From CAYHIW01 sp964356745 (GTDB lineage Bacteria; Patescibacteriota; Microgenomatia; UBA1406; GWC2-37-13), in the NCBI GenBank assembly GCA_964356745.1, contig CAYHIW010000001.1, positions 17,324 to 81,323 on the forward strand: 64,000 bases of DNA, in the 5' to 3' direction. Position 1 is the first letter of the stretch. Every line of letters starts with the position of its first letter. Shown here in pieces: positions 49,944-59,279 of the stretch. A program made the translations under genes and the position numbers. The notes beneath the pieces were generated by a model. The model ran no database searches. It was not told the origin of the DNA and saw only the letters and a program-made list of their open reading frames with translations.

Positions 49944-50750
49944 ATGGATCAACATCAGGCTCCCTCACACTTGGAAAGAAAAATTGCCTACATTTTTTTT
50001 ATTTTTATTTCCGGTTGGTGGCTGTATCTTTTTTTTAATCACATAACAAACTCTACTCCTGCATATTTGTTTGCCGCAACATACGGAATCATGGCCTTGC
50101 TTGGAGGAATTTGGGGGCTTGAGATTTCTCGCAAATGGGGTGGAACAAAAAGCGTCATGGGAAAAGCCATCACTTCAATGGCGTTTGGTCTATTGGCTGC
50201 AGAGTTTGGCCAAATTGTTTTCAGCTTCTACAATATATTTCAAAATAACCAGGTTCCCTACCCATCACTTGCCGATATTGGATTTTTTGCAAATATTCCA
50301 CTCTACTCAATTGGAATTCTCTATTTAGCGCGCGCTTCAGGAGTCCGATTTACCGCACAAAAACTTTCTCACAAAATTCAGATCGTGCTTCTTCCTATTG
50401 CTATGCTCTACCTATCTTATTACATGTTTCTTCAAAAATATGAATTTGACTGGGGTCAACCTTTGAAAATTTTTCTTGACTTTGGCTATCCTTTTGGACA
50501 AGCAATATATGTTTCTTTAGCTCTTTTAACCTATACGCTTTCAAAAAGCGTACTCGGCGGTATTATGAAAAAAAAGATTTTATTTATCCTTTTTGCATTT
50601 CTTATGCAGTATGTCGCAGACTATAATTTTTTATTTCAAAGCAGTAGAGGTACATGGGCAAATGGTGGATACGGAGACTTTCTCTACTTTCTCGCTTACT
50701 TTCTCATGACGCTTGGACTTTTGAACTTACAAAACATTCAACAATCATAA
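49944..50750 (+). CDS. Seven-helix membrane protein, possible sensor
   Basis: 268-aa protein with about seven membrane helices and short loops. Charged residues at helix ends (GGTKSVMGKAITSM, EFDWGQPLKIF) and its place before a soluble GAF-histidine kinase suggest a membrane input module supplied as a separate chain, like MASE or 7TM sensor domains. No family confirmed. Leaderless start after a consensus promoter. Confidence 0.55.
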   Translation: MDQHQAPSHLERKIAYIFFIFISGWWLYLFFNHITNSTPAYLFAATYGIMALLGGIWGLEISRKWGGTKSVMGKAITSMAFGLLAAEFGQIVFSFYNIFQNNQVPYPSLADIGFFANIPLYSIGILYLARASGVRFTAQKLSHKIQIVLLPIAMLYLSYYMFLQKYEFDWGQPLKIFLDFGYPFGQAIYVSLALLTYTLSKSVLGGIMKKKILFILFAFLMQYVADYNFLFQSSRGTWANGGYGDFLYFLAYFLMTLGLLNLQNIQQS

Positions 50751-50755
50751 TCTCT

Positions 50756-51034
50756 ATGGATCCGTTTGCAACGCTGACTATAAAAATCATTAAAGAGCAG
50801 GAAAATATCATCGGTCCTATTGCTTTGGAACAAGCCAAAAAAGTGTCTGGACTTACTCTTGATTGGGGAGGACAAAAAGTGTCGTTTAGCGGGGACAAGA
50901 CGGATATCGTCAATAACCTTGTCAAACAATACGAACATCTTTTCGGTAAGGCATCTATTGAAGTTTGCAAAGATGCGGTTAGATCGCTCCTCTCTAAAAT
51001 TCCTCCAGAAAAAGTACCGTATTTACTTCGCTAA
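50756..51034 (+). CDS. Small soluble protein, unknown
   Basis: 92-aa protein with mixed alpha/beta pattern (LTLDWGGQKVSFSGDKTDIVNNLVKQYEHLFG-type middle) and a basic C-terminus ending PYLLR. I recognise no family. It starts 6 nt after the 7TM gene and 25 nt before the histidine kinase, so it probably takes part in the same signalling unit. Confidence 0.55.
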   Translation: MDPFATLTIKIIKEQENIIGPIALEQAKKVSGLTLDWGGQKVSFSGDKTDIVNNLVKQYEHLFGKASIEVCKDAVRSLLSKIPPEKVPYLLR

Positions 51035-51058
51035 CAGATATTCCTATAATGAAATATC

Positions 51059-52537
51059 ATGTCTGATTCTTACACTTCTATTGCTCATCTCCTAAGTACG
51101 AACGACGACAATCTTTCAGAACAACTCACTCACGTAAATCGAGAGATGTATAAAAAAAATCTTGAGCTCACCGATCGAAATAAAGTACTCTCTGTACTGC
51201 GAAAGATTGATGAAACAATTCTAAATTCGGTTACTGATCTTGAAGAAATCTCACGAAGAATAGCAAATATCGTGATCGAAGATATTGGTTTTAAAAGCGT
51301 ATTTATATTTCGCGTACTTAAAGAGCAGGGAGCGGTTGTCCCCCTTACCATCTCTACCACGAAAGAAGTGTTGAATCTTGAAATTGATCTTGAAAAGGCT
51401 CTTCACTCTTTAAAGTTTACTCTTGAAGAAAAAGACAATATCGTCATTCAAACAATTCAAGAGAAAAAAATGCACCTAACCAATACTCTTTTTGCGATTA
51501 CCAAGGGACATTTTTCGCAAGATGCAGCTCGAAATATTCAACAGGCTCTCAGCGTAACTTCTTTACTCGTTTATCCACTTGTGGTTCGGTCAGAAGTTAT
51601 TGGCTCAATGGTTATTGGACTTGATGATGGAAAAAAACCCATGTCGCAATATGAAAAATGGAAGGACTTTGTTGATCGCCTCCCTGACGTTGTTGCAATC
51701 GCCGTAAACAACGCCCTTCTCTATCAAGAAATTCAAGAAGCCAACAACAAACTCAAAGAATTAGATGCCTTAAAAGATGAGTTCGTCTCGGTTGCCTCCC
51801 ACGAACTGCGCACTCCAATGACAGCGATCAAATCATATCTTTGGATGGCACTTGCCGGTAAGGGAGGAGTCATCAGCGAGAAGCTTCGGCTGTATCTTGA
51901 TCGTGCATATAACTCAACGGATCGATTAATAAAACTCGTAAACGACATGTTAAACATCTCTCGCATCGAATCTGGTCGCATGTCATTTCATTTTGCAGAA
52001 TCAAATATTATTGAGATGGTTAATCAAATGGTCGATGAAGTTAAACCTCGCGCTGACGAACTCGGACTAACTATTATTGTGGAGAAGGCAAATACCATTC
52101 TTCCCACCGTACTAGCCGATAAAGATAAAATGAGTGAGGTTCTCATTAATCTCGTTGGTAACTCTCTTAAATTCACTCCAAAAGGAGGGACGATCAAGAT
52201 TACGTTTGAGCTTAATGACGAAACCGTCGTTGTACACATAGCGGATAATGGGGCGGGTGTGACCCCCAACGACCTCCCTCGTCTATTTACTAAATTTGGT
52301 CTTATGGAACATTCGTATGTACACAACAAGACATCGCAAGGTACTGGACTTGGTCTTTATATCTGTAAAAACATAATCGATCTTCACAAAGGAAAGATAT
52401 GGGCATACTCAGAAGGAGCAAACAAAGGAGCTGTCTTTAGCTTTACATTAAATAAATTTAATCAAAAACAACTCGAAGAGATGAATGTAAAATTAAAAGG
52501 CAAGGAGGGTATCGACATTATTCACTCTCAGTTATGA
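51059..52537 (+). CDS. GAF-domain sensor histidine kinase
   Basis: 492-aa soluble kinase. An N-terminal coiled coil (residues 20-45) leads to a GAF-like domain (about 50-220), then HisKA with H248 in SVASHELRTPM, and HATPase_c with NLVGNSLKFTPKGG (N box), DNGAGVTP (G1) and TGLGLYICKNI (G2). It lacks membrane helices. TATAAT ends 8 nt before the ATG. Its TGA overlaps the ATG of the first prepilin gene, so kinase and pilin are translationally coupled. Confidence 0.94.
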   Translation: MSDSYTSIAHLLSTNDDNLSEQLTHVNREMYKKNLELTDRNKVLSVLRKIDETILNSVTDLEEISRRIANIVIEDIGFKSVFIFRVLKEQGAVVPLTISTTKEVLNLEIDLEKALHSLKFTLEEKDNIVIQTIQEKKMHLTNTLFAITKGHFSQDAARNIQQALSVTSLLVYPLVVRSEVIGSMVIGLDDGKKPMSQYEKWKDFVDRLPDVVAIAVNNALLYQEIQEANNKLKELDALKDEFVSVASHELRTPMTAIKSYLWMALAGKGGVISEKLRLYLDRAYNSTDRLIKLVNDMLNISRIESGRMSFHFAESNIIEMVNQMVDEVKPRADELGLTIIVEKANTILPTVLADKDKMSEVLINLVGNSLKFTPKGGTIKITFELNDETVVVHIADNGAGVTPNDLPRLFTKFGLMEHSYVHNKTSQGTGLGLYICKNIIDLHKGKIWAYSEGANKGAVFSFTLNKFNQKQLEEMNVKLKGKEGIDIIHSQL

Positions 52538-52995
52538 AAAGAGGATTCAGTTTTCCAGAACTTCTTATGGTCATGGGTATTATTGCGATCTTAAGTACGT
52601 TTATGGTAACAAATCTCTTAAACACTCAAAGAAAAGTAAATATAGACACGTCTGTATCGAAAATTGTTGGAGATTTTAAACATCAACAACTGAAATCGAT
52701 GATGCGTGATACCGATGGTCAAACGACATCTGATTATTACGGAGTTTATTTTGAACCAACAAGATATACCTTATTTCGTGGATCTTCTTACAGCGCAGGA
52801 AACACTTCAAATTTTGTTGTAGACCTAGACGGTGCTCAACTTTCGTCAATTGGCCAAGTCGAAATTATATTTGCAAGTGGGAGTGGTGAGATAAATGGAT
52901 TTGGAAATAACCAAAAAACAATAACGATTTTTCAAGGCACTGCTCAAAAAATAATCACCATTAACAAATTCGGAGTTGTCACTAATATTAATTAG
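52534..52995 (+). CDS. Minor prepilin, GspH-like
   Basis: 153-aa type IV prepilin. MKRG then FSFPELLMVMGIIAIL gives a class III leader cut after Gly4, with Glu at mature position 5, and a hydrophobic helix. The beta-rich C-terminal head (YYGVYFEPTRYTLFRG, KTITIFQGTAQKIITI) resembles GspH/FimT pilins. ATGA overlap with the kinase gene. Confidence 0.88.
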   Translation: MKRGFSFPELLMVMGIIAILSTFMVTNLLNTQRKVNIDTSVSKIVGDFKHQQLKSMMRDTDGQTTSDYYGVYFEPTRYTLFRGSSYSAGNTSNFVVDLDGAQLSSIGQVEIIFASGSGEINGFGNNQKTITIFQGTAQKIITINKFGVVTNIN

Positions 52996-52996
52996 T

Positions 52997-55054
52997 ATGT
53001 TACAAGTTACACGTTACAAGTTACAAGAAGTTGGTCAATCGTTAACCGAGTTATTGGTCGCGATTGGTATTGCCGCCCTTCTTCTACCTGCGCTTCTGAC
53101 TGGTTTCATCTCATCAAGAGAAGGTAAATCGCAACAATTACAGCGAATTAAAGCAGTTACACTCCTTCAGGAATCAGAACAAGCACTTCGTAGTATTCGC
53201 GATGCAGGTTGGGCAAACATTTCAACGAACGGCACCTACTATCCACAAATAAGTGGAAGTTCGTGGACGCTTACCTCAGGGACTCAGTCTGTAAGCGGAT
53301 TTACCCGAAGCATTCAGATCTCAGATGTTTACCGAGACACTAACGGGGTAATCGTTACATCAGGCGGCACTCTTGATCCCTCAACAAAAAAAGCCATCAT
53401 CACTGTTACATGGCCTACTCCAATCCCATCATCAACTCAGTCCACGGTATACGTAACTCGTTTTGAAAACTTAAGCTATACCGAAACAACACAGGCGCAG
53501 TTTAATGGTGGGACCATAAATAATGTCTCCGTTACCAACACTAACGGTGGCGAGATACAACTCTCAAACAATACTAAAGGTCAATGGTGTCAACCAAGTT
53601 TGTCAAGTGGAGTAATTGATCTTCCAACAGCTCCAAAGTCTGTATGGGCAGAACCAGGACACGTCTATGTCGGGTCGGGTACAACTCAACAATCATCCAC
53701 CATCTCATTTACGCATATCGCAATAGCCAATACTGAACCTCCAACAGGTACGGTTCTCGGTACGTTTAAAGGTTATGCGACAAACGACGTCTGGGCAGAC
53801 ACAAATTATGGATATATCGCAACCACAAGTAATTCAAAAGAGGTTGTCGTTATTAATCTTAATCAATTTGCAGATCCTGTAAATAACATCTATGCCGAAC
53901 AGGGATATTTTAACACCAATAATAGTAGCGATGATGCGCAAAGTATTTTTGTAATGCAGGGGCGAGGATATGTCGCGGCAGGTCGTTATTTATATGTATT
54001 TGATCTTAGTAGCGCAGCAGGCTCCAGACCTCAGATTGGAACCCGCATTAGTTTTGCAAATTCCGGAGATTTTGCAGGAGAAATCTATGGCGTAACTTTG
54101 GGGGGAAGTAGGTATATTTTTGTTTCAATTGAAGGAAGCACTCCTGAAGAACTTAAAATTATTAATGTGACCAATCATAATGGTGGATCATCTCAGTGGG
54201 GAGTAGTTGGTCAAATTAATATCGAACCAAATAACTGTAGCACGCTTGAATCTGGAAAGTCAGTGTACATAAAACCTGACGGAACACGCGCATATATATC
54301 TTCAACTAACGACCAGAGCTTTAAAGAATTTTTTGCGATTGATACATCAAATAAATCCAATCCTACTCTCGTTGGTGGACTCGCATCCAATCCTCCTTGT
54401 ACGAATGGTGGAGGATATGAAGCAAGCGGAATGGATCCTGAACAGTCCGTTGTTGTTTCACTTGCAGAAAATAGAGTCGTCCTTGTTGGGGTAGATCCAA
54501 CAAGCGGTGGAACAAACGCCGAAGAGTATCAAGTACTCGATCTTTCTAATGAGGGAGCTCCTGTTAAATGTAGTGGTCTTAATATTAATCAAGGTATTTT
54601 TGGTGTCTCTGCAGTTAAAGAAACCGATGGTGATGCGTATGCTTATTTAATTACGGGTGACTCATCAAATGACTTAAAAATTGTTCAAGGTGGACCTGAC
54701 GGAACATATGTCGAAACCGGTACGTATGAATCGGCGACATTTGATCCGGGATACAATACCGCATTTAATCGTTACACTATTACGACAACTATTCCCGCAC
54801 AAACCACACTTCAGTTTCAGTTTGCTTCGACAAATTCGGTTGGAGGAAGTTGCAGCGGAGTTTTGTTTAACTTCGTAGGTCCAGACGGTACTTCGTCAAC
54901 CTACTATACCGCACAACAAGCACAGTTGTATCTAAGTAGTTTAGGTGGATATCTAAATCCAGGAAGATGTTTTCGCTATAAAGCGTTTTTCTCAACACTC
55001 GACCCCAATCAAACACCGGTGTTAAATGATATGAGTGTTAACTATTCACCATGA
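52997..55054 (+). CDS. Prepilin-like protein with large propeller-type head
   Basis: 685-aa protein. The leader MLQVTRYKLQEVG is encoded by GTTACAA repeats; cleavage after Gly13 would leave QSLTELLVAIGIAALLLP, with Glu at mature position 5. Residues ~45-160 look like a PilV-type pilin head. From ~200 to ~590 are repeated strands with aromatic and Gly-rich turns (VWADTNYGYIATTS, RGYVAAGRYLYVFDL, SRYIFVSIEG, TRAYISSTND), suggesting a seven-bladed LVIVD/WD-like propeller. The last 90 residues form another beta domain with two Cys. Length is four times a usual minor pilin; a tip adhesin is a reasonable inference. Overlaps the next prepilin by ATGA. Confidence 0.8.
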   Translation: MLQVTRYKLQEVGQSLTELLVAIGIAALLLPALLTGFISSREGKSQQLQRIKAVTLLQESEQALRSIRDAGWANISTNGTYYPQISGSSWTLTSGTQSVSGFTRSIQISDVYRDTNGVIVTSGGTLDPSTKKAIITVTWPTPIPSSTQSTVYVTRFENLSYTETTQAQFNGGTINNVSVTNTNGGEIQLSNNTKGQWCQPSLSSGVIDLPTAPKSVWAEPGHVYVGSGTTQQSSTISFTHIAIANTEPPTGTVLGTFKGYATNDVWADTNYGYIATTSNSKEVVVINLNQFADPVNNIYAEQGYFNTNNSSDDAQSIFVMQGRGYVAAGRYLYVFDLSSAAGSRPQIGTRISFANSGDFAGEIYGVTLGGSRYIFVSIEGSTPEELKIINVTNHNGGSSQWGVVGQINIEPNNCSTLESGKSVYIKPDGTRAYISSTNDQSFKEFFAIDTSNKSNPTLVGGLASNPPCTNGGGYEASGMDPEQSVVVSLAENRVVLVGVDPTSGGTNAEEYQVLDLSNEGAPVKCSGLNINQGIFGVSAVKETDGDAYAYLITGDSSNDLKIVQGGPDGTYVETGTYESATFDPGYNTAFNRYTITTTIPAQTTLQFQFASTNSVGGSCSGVLFNFVGPDGTSSTYYTAQQAQLYLSSLGGYLNPGRCFRYKAFFSTLDPNQTPVLNDMSVNYSP

Positions 55055-55551
55055 AAAGAAAATCTTTTACTCTTGTAGAACTGCTCATTTACATGGGTCT
55101 TTTTACTATTCTTCTTATTGTATTAACCGATATTTTTTCGGGAATTTTTGATATCAGGCGAGAATCCGAATCTCTAACAAGCGTTGAGTTGGATGGTAAC
55201 TACGTCACTGCAAAACTTCTCTACGATATCCCTCAAGCTCAAAGTTTTAGCACGCCTTCAACTGAGGGAGTTCAAACGACATCTCTTATTATGACGATTA
55301 ACGGAGAAATACATACGTATGCTCTTAATAGTGGAGATCTTCAACTGACAAACAATAGCGGAACTTTTCAACTCAATAGCGAGGGAACAACCATCTCAAA
55401 CCTTACCTTTCAAAAAATTGGGCCTGGCCCAGGCAAAGATACACTCGTCATAAACTATGACGTAACCAGTACGACAACCAGAAAAAGCGGTCCTGAGGTT
55501 AAAAATTATACAACCGCCATCAAACTTCGCTGTGAAACACTTACCTGCTAA
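55051..55551 (+). CDS. Minor prepilin, PilW/GspJ-like
   Basis: 166-aa prepilin with leader MKRKS and mature start FTLVELLIYMGLFTILL. The residue before the cut is Ser, not Gly, which prepilin peptidases tolerate less well. Glu5 is present. The head is beta-rich, with a C-terminal CETLTC that could form a small disulfide loop. The start overlaps the propeller prepilin and the end overlaps the next gene by 20 nt. Confidence 0.82.
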   Translation: MKRKSFTLVELLIYMGLFTILLIVLTDIFSGIFDIRRESESLTSVELDGNYVTAKLLYDIPQAQSFSTPSTEGVQTTSLIMTINGEIHTYALNSGDLQLTNNSGTFQLNSEGTTISNLTFQKIGPGPGKDTLVINYDVTSTTTRKSGPEVKNYTTAIKLRCETLTC

Positions 55552-55915
55552 GCAAAGAGGTTACACGCTGGCGTTGTTGTTGGTTTTTATTGTTATTGGC
55601 ATTGCCATAACCTCAACCGCAACATTACTTATTCTGTTGAACTCAAAAAATGCCAGCAACTTTGAACTGGGAATACAGACTGTCCAGTTAGCAGACAGTG
55701 GTGCCGAAAACGCAATACTACGTCTCCTACGAAATCCTGCCTATACCGGTGAAACGATTACAACCACAGACGGAACAATCACTATCACCGTAACCGGTAG
55801 TTCTACCAAAATCATCACATCAACCGCACGTATTGGTAATTTTTTACGTACAATAAAAGTAGACTTGTCGTCTGGAAACAATCTCATCATACAATCATGG
55901 AAGGAGATTTTTTAA
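55532..55915 (+). CDS. Minor prepilin, PilX/GspK-like
   Basis: 127-aa prepilin starting at a GTG. Leader ends RG, mature start YTLALLLVFIVIGIAI: Glu5 is replaced by Leu, as in GspK-type tip pilins, which do not need to dock onto a pilin below. ADSGAENAILRLLRNP in the helix is typical of PilX. With the preceding three genes it makes a full minor-pilin set. Confidence 0.8.
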   Translation: MKHLPAKQRGYTLALLLVFIVIGIAITSTATLLILLNSKNASNFELGIQTVQLADSGAENAILRLLRNPAYTGETITTTDGTITITVTGSSTKIITSTARIGNFLRTIKVDLSSGNNLIIQSWKEIF

Positions 55916-55916
55916 T

Positions 55917-56942
55917 ATGGATATTGATTTTTCATCTAAACAGAAAGCGCTTCTTTATCTTGATCGCACGTACTTTCTTTATTATGATGCTAAGTCTCAA
56001 AGGATTCTTCGCGTTAATATTCCTCCCACTTCGATTCGAGAACTTGACGTAATAAACGAGGACGAAATTGACGCCTTGCTTAAACTGTTTATTGAGTCCA
56101 ATGCCTTGTCCCCAGCTTCAGTAACGATCGTTCTGGCAGAACCCGTATTGTTTTATAAACCTTTTTCTCACAGTCAACCCGTATCTGAAGAAGCTGTCAA
56201 AGATTTTATCGACGCTGTACCGTTTGACGACGTTGGCTATCGTGCATTTACGGTCTCGGATGGTCATATGATCGTGGCAACCAACAAAGAGTTTTATCAA
56301 GTTTTTAAAGAAATTCTTGAAGAAAAAGGTTTTGATGTTAAAACAGTATTTCCCTCTCTTCTTCTTGACCAATATATTCCTGGTATTGTATCTGGGCTTG
56401 ACGAGCATAGTGCAAAACGAATTCTTGCATCGCAAGAGAAAATCCGCAGTTTTAATTTTCTTGATTCTATCTACGTTGATTCTACATCTGAGACCGGTAG
56501 AATGGGAAAACGATTATTTTCAAATCTTCAGATACTTCTTGGTGTTTTTGGTCTTCTCATTATTATTCTTATCATACTTCTCGTACGACAAGCCCCTCCT
56601 CCAAAACCACAAGCCACACCTGAGCTGCTCAAAAAAACAATTGAAGAATCAACGCCTCCTACCACCCAAAGACTAAATAATTTATCAGTACGGATTCTCA
56701 CTCCCTCTCAAGGCTCGACTCTATCGGCGACGCTGATAAGCAAGCTAAACGAAGCGGGTATTACTCAAGTTACATCAGGTATTCAAACTGAGCTTCTCCA
56801 GAATTCTTCAATTCAATTAAATACCACGGTGTCTCAACAGGACAAAGATCGTCTCATACCGCTTTTGAAATTAGTTCTCCCAGACGCAACAATTCAAGAC
56901 GTACAAGATGCTTCGTTTAGCGCGACTGTGTCAATACAATAG
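55917..56942 (+). CDS. PilM/PilN-like bitopic protein with LytR_C-like outer domain
   Basis: 341-aa protein of the pilus locus. The cytoplasmic ~195 residues (SSKQKALLYLDRTYFLYYD, VSEEAVKDFIDAVPFDDVGY, LDQYIP) hint at a reduced actin-like PilM fold. One helix (residues ~200-223, LLGVFGLLIIILIILLV) crosses the membrane. The outer part begins with a Pro-rich linker and ends in a LytR_C-like alpha/beta domain (LSVRILTPSQGSTLSATLI, then VTSGIQTE). It may replace the separate PilM, PilN and PilO of other systems; this is inference from position and layout. Confidence 0.5.
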   Translation: MDIDFSSKQKALLYLDRTYFLYYDAKSQRILRVNIPPTSIRELDVINEDEIDALLKLFIESNALSPASVTIVLAEPVLFYKPFSHSQPVSEEAVKDFIDAVPFDDVGYRAFTVSDGHMIVATNKEFYQVFKEILEEKGFDVKTVFPSLLLDQYIPGIVSGLDEHSAKRILASQEKIRSFNFLDSIYVDSTSETGRMGKRLFSNLQILLGVFGLLIIILIILLVRQAPPPKPQATPELLKKTIEESTPPTTQRLNNLSVRILTPSQGSTLSATLISKLNEAGITQVTSGIQTELLQNSSIQLNTTVSQQDKDRLIPLLKLVLPDATIQDVQDASFSATVSIQ

Positions 56943-56949
56943 TTTGCCC

Positions 56950-56976
56950 TTGACAAAGAATTTCTATTTCTATACT
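56950..56976 (+). promoter_or_regulatory. Promoter of the major pilin gene
   Basis: TTGACA (56950-56955), 15-bp spacer, TATACT (56971-56976). The ATG is 29 nt further on, so this mRNA should have an A/T-only leader of about 23 nt, unlike most genes here. No Shine-Dalgarno is seen in it. Confidence 0.6.
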
Positions 56977-57005
56977 CTGAAATTATAGTTATAAATTTAA
57001 ATACT

Positions 57006-57476
57006 ATGAAAAATAAATTACAAAAAGGTTTTACGCTTATCGAACTATTAGTTGTTATTGGAATTCTTGCTGTTCTTTTAGCAATCACACTTATTGCAAT
57101 TAATCCCGCTCGTCAATTCGCACAAGCAAATAACACCAAAAGACAAAGTGATGTTACCGCAATACTAAACGCAGTAACACAATACGCAGCTGACAATAAA
57201 GGTGCGCTCCCCGCGGGTATTCCAGACAGCACGCAGGGCGCTTCGGTCATTGGTGGAGACACCGTGGGCGGACAGGTTGATATTTGTCCATCACTTGTCA
57301 CAACGTACATTGCCGCACTACCGGTTGATCCTTTGACCAACAACGGGACACCAGTAAGTACCTGTAACGCAACGTACAACACCAATTACACGATTGTTCG
57401 AAGCACAACAAACAACCGATTGACCGTAGCCGCTCCGGCAGGAGAGCTCGGAGTAGTAATCACGGTAACACGATAA
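57006..57476 (+). CDS. pilA: Major type IV pilin
   Basis: 156-aa pilin. Leader MKNKLQKG, then FTLIELLVVIGILAVLLAI, the classic N-terminal helix with Glu5. Two Cys (VDICPSL and VSTCNAT) frame a D-region-like loop. The head is Thr/Asn/Ala-rich. It has its own promoter and its own strong terminator, consistent with high expression of the pilus subunit. Confidence 0.93.
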   Translation: MKNKLQKGFTLIELLVVIGILAVLLAITLIAINPARQFAQANNTKRQSDVTAILNAVTQYAADNKGALPAGIPDSTQGASVIGGDTVGGQVDICPSLVTTYIAALPVDPLTNNGTPVSTCNATYNTNYTIVRSTTNNRLTVAAPAGELGVVITVTR

Positions 57477-57500
57477 GTAATCTAAACTCATCAATTTAAA

Positions 57501-57530
57501 ATATCCCCGCTTAGTCGGGGATATTTTTTT
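57501..57530 (+). terminator. Rho-independent terminator of pilA
   Basis: Perfect 9-bp stem ATATCCCCG (57501-57509) with CGGGGATAT (57516-57524), 6-nt loop, then seven T. It separates pilA from msrB and is the clearest terminator in the window. Confidence 0.93.
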
Positions 57531-57548
57531 GTAATATAATAAATACGA

Positions 57549-57926
57549 ATGGACGATAACTGGAAGAAAAAACTAACCCCCGAGCAATACCGAGTTCTTC
57601 GTGAAAAAGGAACAGAATCTCCGTTCACCGGCAAGTATGTCAACATGCATGATGACGGAATGTATCACTGCGCAGGATGTAACACTCCTCTTTTCTCATC
57701 AGATACTAAATTCGATTCGAAAAGTGGATGGCCAAGTTTTTATGATGTAGCGGATAAGGGAAACGTCAAACTGATCGAAGATAATTCTCACGGCATGCAT
57801 CGTACTGAGGTTGTGTGTAAAACTTGCGGAGGACACTTGGGTCATGTCTTTGACGATGGTCCACAAGATAAAACGGGAAAACGGTTTTGTATTAATTCAT
57901 GCGCTCTTGAATTTAAGAAAAAATAA
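57549..57926 (+). CDS. msrB: Peptide-methionine (R)-S-oxide reductase MsrB
   Basis: 125-aa repair enzyme. Zinc Cys pairs CAGC and CKTC are present, as is [11 protein letters not shown], and the catalytic Cys is in [11 protein letters not shown]. No signal peptide, so it is cytoplasmic. TATAAT ends 8 nt before the ATG. It is the first gene of an msrB - membrane protein - msrA operon. Confidence 0.96.
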   Translation: MDDNWKKKLTPEQYRVLREKGTESPFTGKYVNMHDDGMYHCAGCNTPLFSSDTKFDSKSGWPSFYDVADKGNVKLIEDNSHGMHRTEVVCKTCGGHLGHVFDDGPQDKTGKRFCINSCALEFKKK

Positions 57927-57931
57927 TTGGT

Positions 57932-59275
57932 ATGGATGCAAATAATATTTACAAACTCCTTCTTGCGGTGATTCTCGGAGCATTTATAGGACTCGAGAGA
58001 CAGGTACATGAAACTTCAGAGCGAACAGAAAAATCAAAAGGATTTCTTGGTGTCAGAACGTTTACCTTGGTTGCGGCACTCGGAGCACTAAGCGGAATTA
58101 TTTACCGATTCAATGCCACGCTGTTTGTAATCATTACGGTTGCTCTTGTTCTTTTTATCCTACTCTTATATATATTTGACAGTCTTTACTCACGTGATAT
58201 TGGAATTACAACAGAACTTGCGCTTCTCTACTGTTACTTATTTGGGGCAATTATTTTCATAACCACCATTCCACTTCAAATTATCGTAGCCTCTGTTATT
58301 TTGCTTGCGCTCATTCTGTCATGGAAAGAAAAGATCAAGTCGTACGTGCGCAAAATAAACGAAGAAGAGATGGGTTCGTTTATTGCCTATGCGGTAATTT
58401 CGCTGGTGATTCTTCCTATTCTTCCCAATACAACATATAAGCTTTCACAAATTCCCTCTCTAATACCTTTTCTATCGGTTCTTAATATACCGCTTGGTGG
58501 ATTTGAACACATTCCGCTTTTCAATCCATTTCAGATATGGTTATTTATAACATTGGTCACGGGAATTGATGTTGCAGGCTATGTTATTGAGAGAACAATA
58601 GGTCAGAAAAAAGGTTGGATTCTCACCAGTATTGCGGGTGGTTTTGTCTCATCAACCGCAACTACCCAGTCAATTATCATACAGAGTAATCATGTGAAAA
58701 ATGCCGCGTATTTTGTATCGGCTGCAGTTCTGGCAAACGGAGCAAGTTTTATCCAGGAAGCGATACTTGTTGCGCCGGTTAATCCAAGACTCTTCGTCAA
58801 ACTCAGTATCATTCTTGTCGTTATGGTTATTGTTTCTATTCTTATCGCTATTTTTCTTTTAAAAAAAGGTCATCTTGGTACAAAACCTGATCTTCCAGAA
58901 ACAAAAAAGGCACTGCTTAAAACACATCTATTTCACCTTGTCCCGGCACTCAGACTTGCCATGTTTCTTATCTTGGTTAAATTTATCTCAACTATTGCGT
59001 TATATTTTTTTGGAAACAGCGGATTTCTTATCTCAATCGCTATTGGGGCGCTTACCGGTATGGATGCGGTTATGTTAAATATTGCAGAACACGCAGGTCG
59101 TACCATCAGCATACCCTTTGCCATTACCGCAGTCTTAATCGCAAACGCGGTAAATCTCACCGGTAAATTAGCCTACAGTTTCTTTGCGGGTAAACCCAAT
59201 TTCTCATACCGATTTGGAATGTCGCTTCTTATTATTATGGCGTCAGGGTTTCTAGCATCAGTTCTCTTTATGTAA
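57932..59275 (+). CDS. MgtC/SapB-DUF4010 membrane protein
   Basis: 447-aa integral membrane protein with about 12 helices. The N-terminal MgtC-like part has LGAFIGLERQVHE and KGFLGVRTFTLVAALGAL; the C-terminal DUF4010 part has AGGFVSSTATTQSI. Function of this fused family is unclear; MgtC acts in Mg2+ or ATPase regulation elsewhere. It lies between msrB and msrA with 5- and 4-nt gaps, so it may link to oxidative stress. Confidence 0.87.
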   Translation: MDANNIYKLLLAVILGAFIGLERQVHETSERTEKSKGFLGVRTFTLVAALGALSGIIYRFNATLFVIITVALVLFILLLYIFDSLYSRDIGITTELALLYCYLFGAIIFITTIPLQIIVASVILLALILSWKEKIKSYVRKINEEEMGSFIAYAVISLVILPILPNTTYKLSQIPSLIPFLSVLNIPLGGFEHIPLFNPFQIWLFITLVTGIDVAGYVIERTIGQKKGWILTSIAGGFVSSTATTQSIIIQSNHVKNAAYFVSAAVLANGASFIQEAILVAPVNPRLFVKLSIILVVMVIVSILIAIFLLKKGHLGTKPDLPETKKALLKTHLFHLVPALRLAMFLILVKFISTIALYFFGNSGFLISIAIGALTGMDAVMLNIAEHAGRTISIPFAITAVLIANAVNLTGKLAYSFFAGKPNFSYRFGMSLLIIMASGFLASVLFM

Positions 59276-59279
59276 AAAT

